The notes under the pieces are model-generated. The model was not told the origin of the DNA. It made no database searches and was given only the letters and a program-made list of their open reading frames with translations. A stretch of DNA of 64,000 bases from assembly GCF_001524445.2 (NCBI RefSeq), contig NZ_CP013418.1, forward strand, positions 682,001 through 746,000, given 5' to 3'. The translations under genes were made by a program, and so were the position numbers. Positions 61,837 through 64,000 of the stretch are shown here, in pieces. Source of the DNA: Burkholderia savannae (GTDB taxonomy: Bacteria; Pseudomonadota; Gammaproteobacteria; Burkholderiales; Burkholderiaceae). Numbering within the stretch: the stretch's first letter is position 1; every line of letters starts with the position of its first letter.

Positions 61837-62541
61837 ATGGTCAAGGCGAACCGTAACTTCCGGACCACGTCCGCCGGGCAACCGGCCATTGCGGCCATTC
61901 CTGCCGTCGCCCGCCCGCGCGCGCCCGACAAGCCGCCGCGTCAGCGGGCGCTGCGGGCGTTCCTGTCCGCGCGCGTCGGGCTCGCCTGGGCGCCGGTGCG
62001 CACGGAGCTCGCGCAACGCTTTCCCGAGCTGTCCGACGTCCCGGCGAGCCTCGTGGCGACGCACACGTCGACGAAGCACGGGCGCGTTCGCGTCCATGCC
62101 GCGCATGGCGTCGTCGCGCTCGAGGAGGCGGGCTGCGCGTTCTACGTTCACCCCGAACTCGGCACGCTGATGCGCAACGCCGCGCTCGCGTCGCGCTTGC
62201 AGCACGAGAAGGAGCGCGAAGCGCGCCGCGCGGAGGAGCTGCACGCGCGAATGCGCCCGGTGTCGGCGCACACCCAGGCGCACAAGATCGGGCCGACGTG
62301 GTATCTGGTCGAGCTCGACTATCTGCCGTTTCCGCGCCGCGAGGCCGCCGACCCGGCCGCGCGCCACGCGCCCGAGCACGCGACCGTGTTCGATGCGGTG
62401 CTCGGGCGCGTCGTCGACGCGTCGGACCGCTTCGACCTCGAACACATCTACGGCCGCCGGGGCGTGTACGGCGCACGCAGGCGCGAACTGTCGTATCGCG
62501 AGTTGCGCGACCTCGGCCTGCTCGCGCCGGCCAGGACGTGA
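61837..62541 (+). CDS. Conserved protein of the rtcB operon, unknown function
   Basis: 234 residues. The N-terminal 40 are basic and Pro-rich. The core holds AFLSARVGLAWAPVRTELAQ, then HGRVRVHAAHGVVALEEAG, and the C-terminal half GPTWYLVELDYLPFP and RFDLEHIYGRRGVYGARRRE. The alternating strands with Arg/His clusters suggest nucleic-acid or ribosome contact, but no named family is recognised. It lies 141 bp after the small acidic gene on the same strand and probably travels with rtcB. The start with the longest frame is used. Confidence 0.6.
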   Translation: MVKANRNFRTTSAGQPAIAAIPAVARPRAPDKPPRQRALRAFLSARVGLAWAPVRTELAQRFPELSDVPASLVATHTSTKHGRVRVHAAHGVVALEEAGCAFYVHPELGTLMRNAALASRLQHEKEREARRAEELHARMRPVSAHTQAHKIGPTWYLVELDYLPFPRREAADPAARHAPEHATVFDAVLGRVVDASDRFDLEHIYGRRGVYGARRRELSYRELRDLGLLAPART

Positions 62542-62566
62542 TCGGCGAATGCCGCGTCGGCGCGGC

Positions 62567-62615
62567 ATTCGACGTTCGGCGTTCGGTGTTCGGTGTTTGG
62601 CGTTCGACGTTCGGC
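62567..62615. repeat. 7-bp tandem repeat (GTTCGGC-like, seven copies)
   Basis: Seven units of the type GTTCGGC/GTTCGGT/GTTCGAC (first unit ATTCGAC) fill 62567-62615 just after the stop of the gene at 61837. Non-coding. Confidence 0.85.
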
Positions 62616-62714
62616 ATGCAGCAGGCGGACGCGCCCGGACCTTGATCGTGATCAACGGACGCCCGCTCCGATGCGCAATGCTTCAAGCATGTCGATGCGC
62701 GCGAGGAGACGATG

Positions 62715-63014
62715 ATGCCGGACTTCGTATTGTTGACGCGTTTGTCCCCGGAAGGGCTCAAATCGCCGTCGAGCATGGAGGCGCTCGAGAAGCGCGCGGT
62801 CAAGGAGATCGAGCAGGCGTGCCCGGGCATCGAATGGCGGCACAGCTACGCGATCCTCGGGCCGTACGATTACCTCGACGTGTTTTCCGCGCCGGACATC
62901 GCGACCGCGTTCAAGGTGTCGGCGATCCTGCGCACGCTCGGACGCTCGCACGCGGAGGTATGGGCCGCGACCGAATGGCGCGCGTTCAAGGAAATCATCG
63001 ATTCGATCGGCTGA
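62715..63014 (+). CDS. GYD-domain protein
   Basis: 99 residues from the ATG at 62715, with AGGAG seven bases upstream; the ATG three bases earlier is too close. The motif is HSYAILGPYDYLDVFSAPD, the core of the GYD domain (Gly-x-Tyr-Asp), and the N-terminus PDFVLLTRLSPEG is typical. GYD proteins form small alpha-beta barrels related to Dabb/ABM domains; function is unknown. It follows the rtcB-associated genes on the same strand, with a short repeat between them. Confidence 0.8.
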   Translation: MPDFVLLTRLSPEGLKSPSSMEALEKRAVKEIEQACPGIEWRHSYAILGPYDYLDVFSAPDIATAFKVSAILRTLGRSHAEVWAATEWRAFKEIIDSIG

Positions 63015-63149
63015 TGCGGGCCGATCCACGCGCGAGCGATGCGCGACGAGCGGCGTCGCTCGATGCTCGGCGGCCGGCGTCGCCGGGCGATCCGCAACGG
63101 GCTGTTTCCTCGGAGGAGCGCGCGCCGGGCCGGCCCGCGCGTTGATGCG

Positions 63150-64000
63150 ATGAATGAAGCCGACGACACGCCGCCTGACGGCCACGTGCGCCTGTTTCTC
63201 TGCGGCGACGTGATGACGGGCCGCGGAATCGACCAGATGCTGCCGCATCCGAGCGATCCCCAACTGTACGAGCGCTATTGCCGGTCGGCGCGCGATTACG
63301 TGCGCCTCGCCGAACTCGCGAACGGCAAGCTGCCGGCGCGCGTCGACTATGCGTATCCGTGGGGCGACGCGCTACCGGAGCTCAATCGCATGCGGCCGCA
63401 CGCGCGGATCGTGAATCTGGAAACGGCGATCACGACGAGCGACGAGCATTGGCCGGACAAACCCGTGCTGTACCGGATGCATCCGCGCAACGTCGACTGC
63501 GTGTCGAGCGCGCGCATCGATTGCTGCGTGCTCGCGAACAACCACTCGCTCGACTGGGGGCGCGCCGGCCTCGCCGACACGCTCGACACGCTGCATCGGG
63601 CCGGCATCCGGACCGCCGGCGCGGGCGGCGACGACGCGCAGGCGGCCGAGCCCGCCACACTCGCGCTCGCGAACGGGCGGCGCGTTTGCGTCTACGCGTT
63701 CGCGGCCGAGACGAGCGGCGTGCCGCCGTCGTGGGCGGCGACGCTGCGGCGCAGCGGCCTCAACTATCTGGCGAATCTGTCGCCCGAGCGGGCGACGCAG
63801 ATCGGCGAGCGAATCGCCGCGCGGCGGCGCGACGGGGATCTCGTCGTCGTCTCGCTGCATTGGGGCGGCAACTGGGGCTTCGAGATCGGCGGCGACGAGC
63901 ACGCGTTCGCGCATCGGCTCGTCGACACGGGCGCGGCCGACGTCGTCTACGGCCATTCGTCGCACCACGTCAAAGGCGTCGAGATCTATCGCGGGCGGCT
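63150..64000 (+). CDS. CapA-family protein (truncated by window end)
   Basis: The frame opens at the ATG at 63150 and runs off the window after 283 codons. It shows the CapA/PGA_cap fold, a metallophosphatase relative: RLFLCGDVMTGRGID, IVNLETAITTS, VLANNHSLDWGRAGL, VSLHWGGNWGFEI and VVYGHSSHHVKGVEIY. Asp, Asn and His positions of the metal site are present. CapA helps build poly-gamma-glutamate capsule in Bacillus; many proteobacterial members are of unproven role. No signal peptide is visible, so it may act in the cytoplasm. It follows the GYD gene on the same strand. Confidence 0.85.
   Translation, partial: MNEADDTPPDGHVRLFLCGDVMTGRGIDQMLPHPSDPQLYERYCRSARDYVRLAELANGKLPARVDYAYPWGDALPELNRMRPHARIVNLETAITTSDEHWPDKPVLYRMHPRNVDCVSSARIDCCVLANNHSLDWGRAGLADTLDTLHRAGIRTAGAGGDDAQAAEPATLALANGRRVCVYAFAAETSGVPPSWAATLRRSGLNYLANLSPERATQIGERIAARRRDGDLVVVSLHWGGNWGFEIGGDEHAFAHRLVDTGAADVVYGHSSHHVKGVEIYRGR

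Overview
The window is GC-rich (about 68 percent by eye). Codon use, gene content and neighbour relations point to a Burkholderia of the thailandensis/pseudomallei group, most likely its second chromosome. Support comes from narK behind a PpiC-type isomerase, a BCAM0308-type protein beside a second FtsH, a toxoflavin-type cluster and a thiaminase I operon. I see no rRNA, tRNA, CRISPR array, prophage or insertion sequence.

Layout. 1-5200: end of a nitrate-respiration locus (PpiC tail, narK), then small minus-strand genes, including a ribbon-helix-helix protein, a spermidine-synthase-like protein and an HPr-like protein without its phosphorylation sites. 5557-12887: a six-gene Hyf/NuoBCD-like membrane complex (hyfBCEFGI-like) whose large subunit lacks the [NiFe] cysteines, so it is better read as an energy-converting-hydrogenase-related (Ehr) complex than as a hydrogenase. 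13363-18611: an acetyltransferase-like protein, a tandem universal stress protein with an Anr/Fnr-type box, DUF2249 and FmdE-like genes, an AEC transporter and a TauD-type dioxygenase. 19226-23557: thiM, then a PadR regulator divergent from a 2,4-dienoyl-CoA-reductase-type gene, with two near-identical palindromes exactly 40 bp apart between them.

23959-42299: a minus-strand biosynthetic block bracketed by a PAS-LuxR regulator and a COG2345-type regulator. It carries the toxoflavin (7-azapteridine) set: GTP cyclohydrolase II (toxB), WD-repeat protein (toxC), N-methyltransferase (toxA), FGE-fold protein (toxD) and RibD-like deaminase (toxE). Added to these are a second methyltransferase, a VOC protein, an MFS pump, two proteins of unknown role and a complete RND efflux system.

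42356-48017: a D-aminoacylase-type amidohydrolase, a BCAM0308-family Cys-rich protein, an accessory FtsH and a rhomboid protease. 48238-57228: a thiamine/antithiamine region. It holds a sigma70-like promoter, a TPP riboswitch, an overlapping 32-codon leader ORF and an EamA transporter; a divergent methyltransferase/gamma-butyrobetaine-hydroxylase-like pair; and an operon of NUDIX, CMP-hydrolase-like, thymidylate-synthase-like (CMP hydroxymethylase), methyltransferase, ThiD-like kinase and secreted thiaminase I. That order matches the bacimethrin pathway: CMP is hydroxymethylated, the base released, O-methylated and phosphorylated, while thiaminase I destroys or remodels external thiamine. 59511-64000: archease, RtcB RNA ligase, two unknown proteins, a GYD-domain protein and a truncated CapA-type protein.

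Anr/Dnr-type boxes (TTGAT-N4-G/ATCAA with one change or a close variant) precede the universal stress gene, the BCAM0308/ftsH pair and archease/rtcB. This suggests that much of the window answers to low oxygen or nitrogen oxides.
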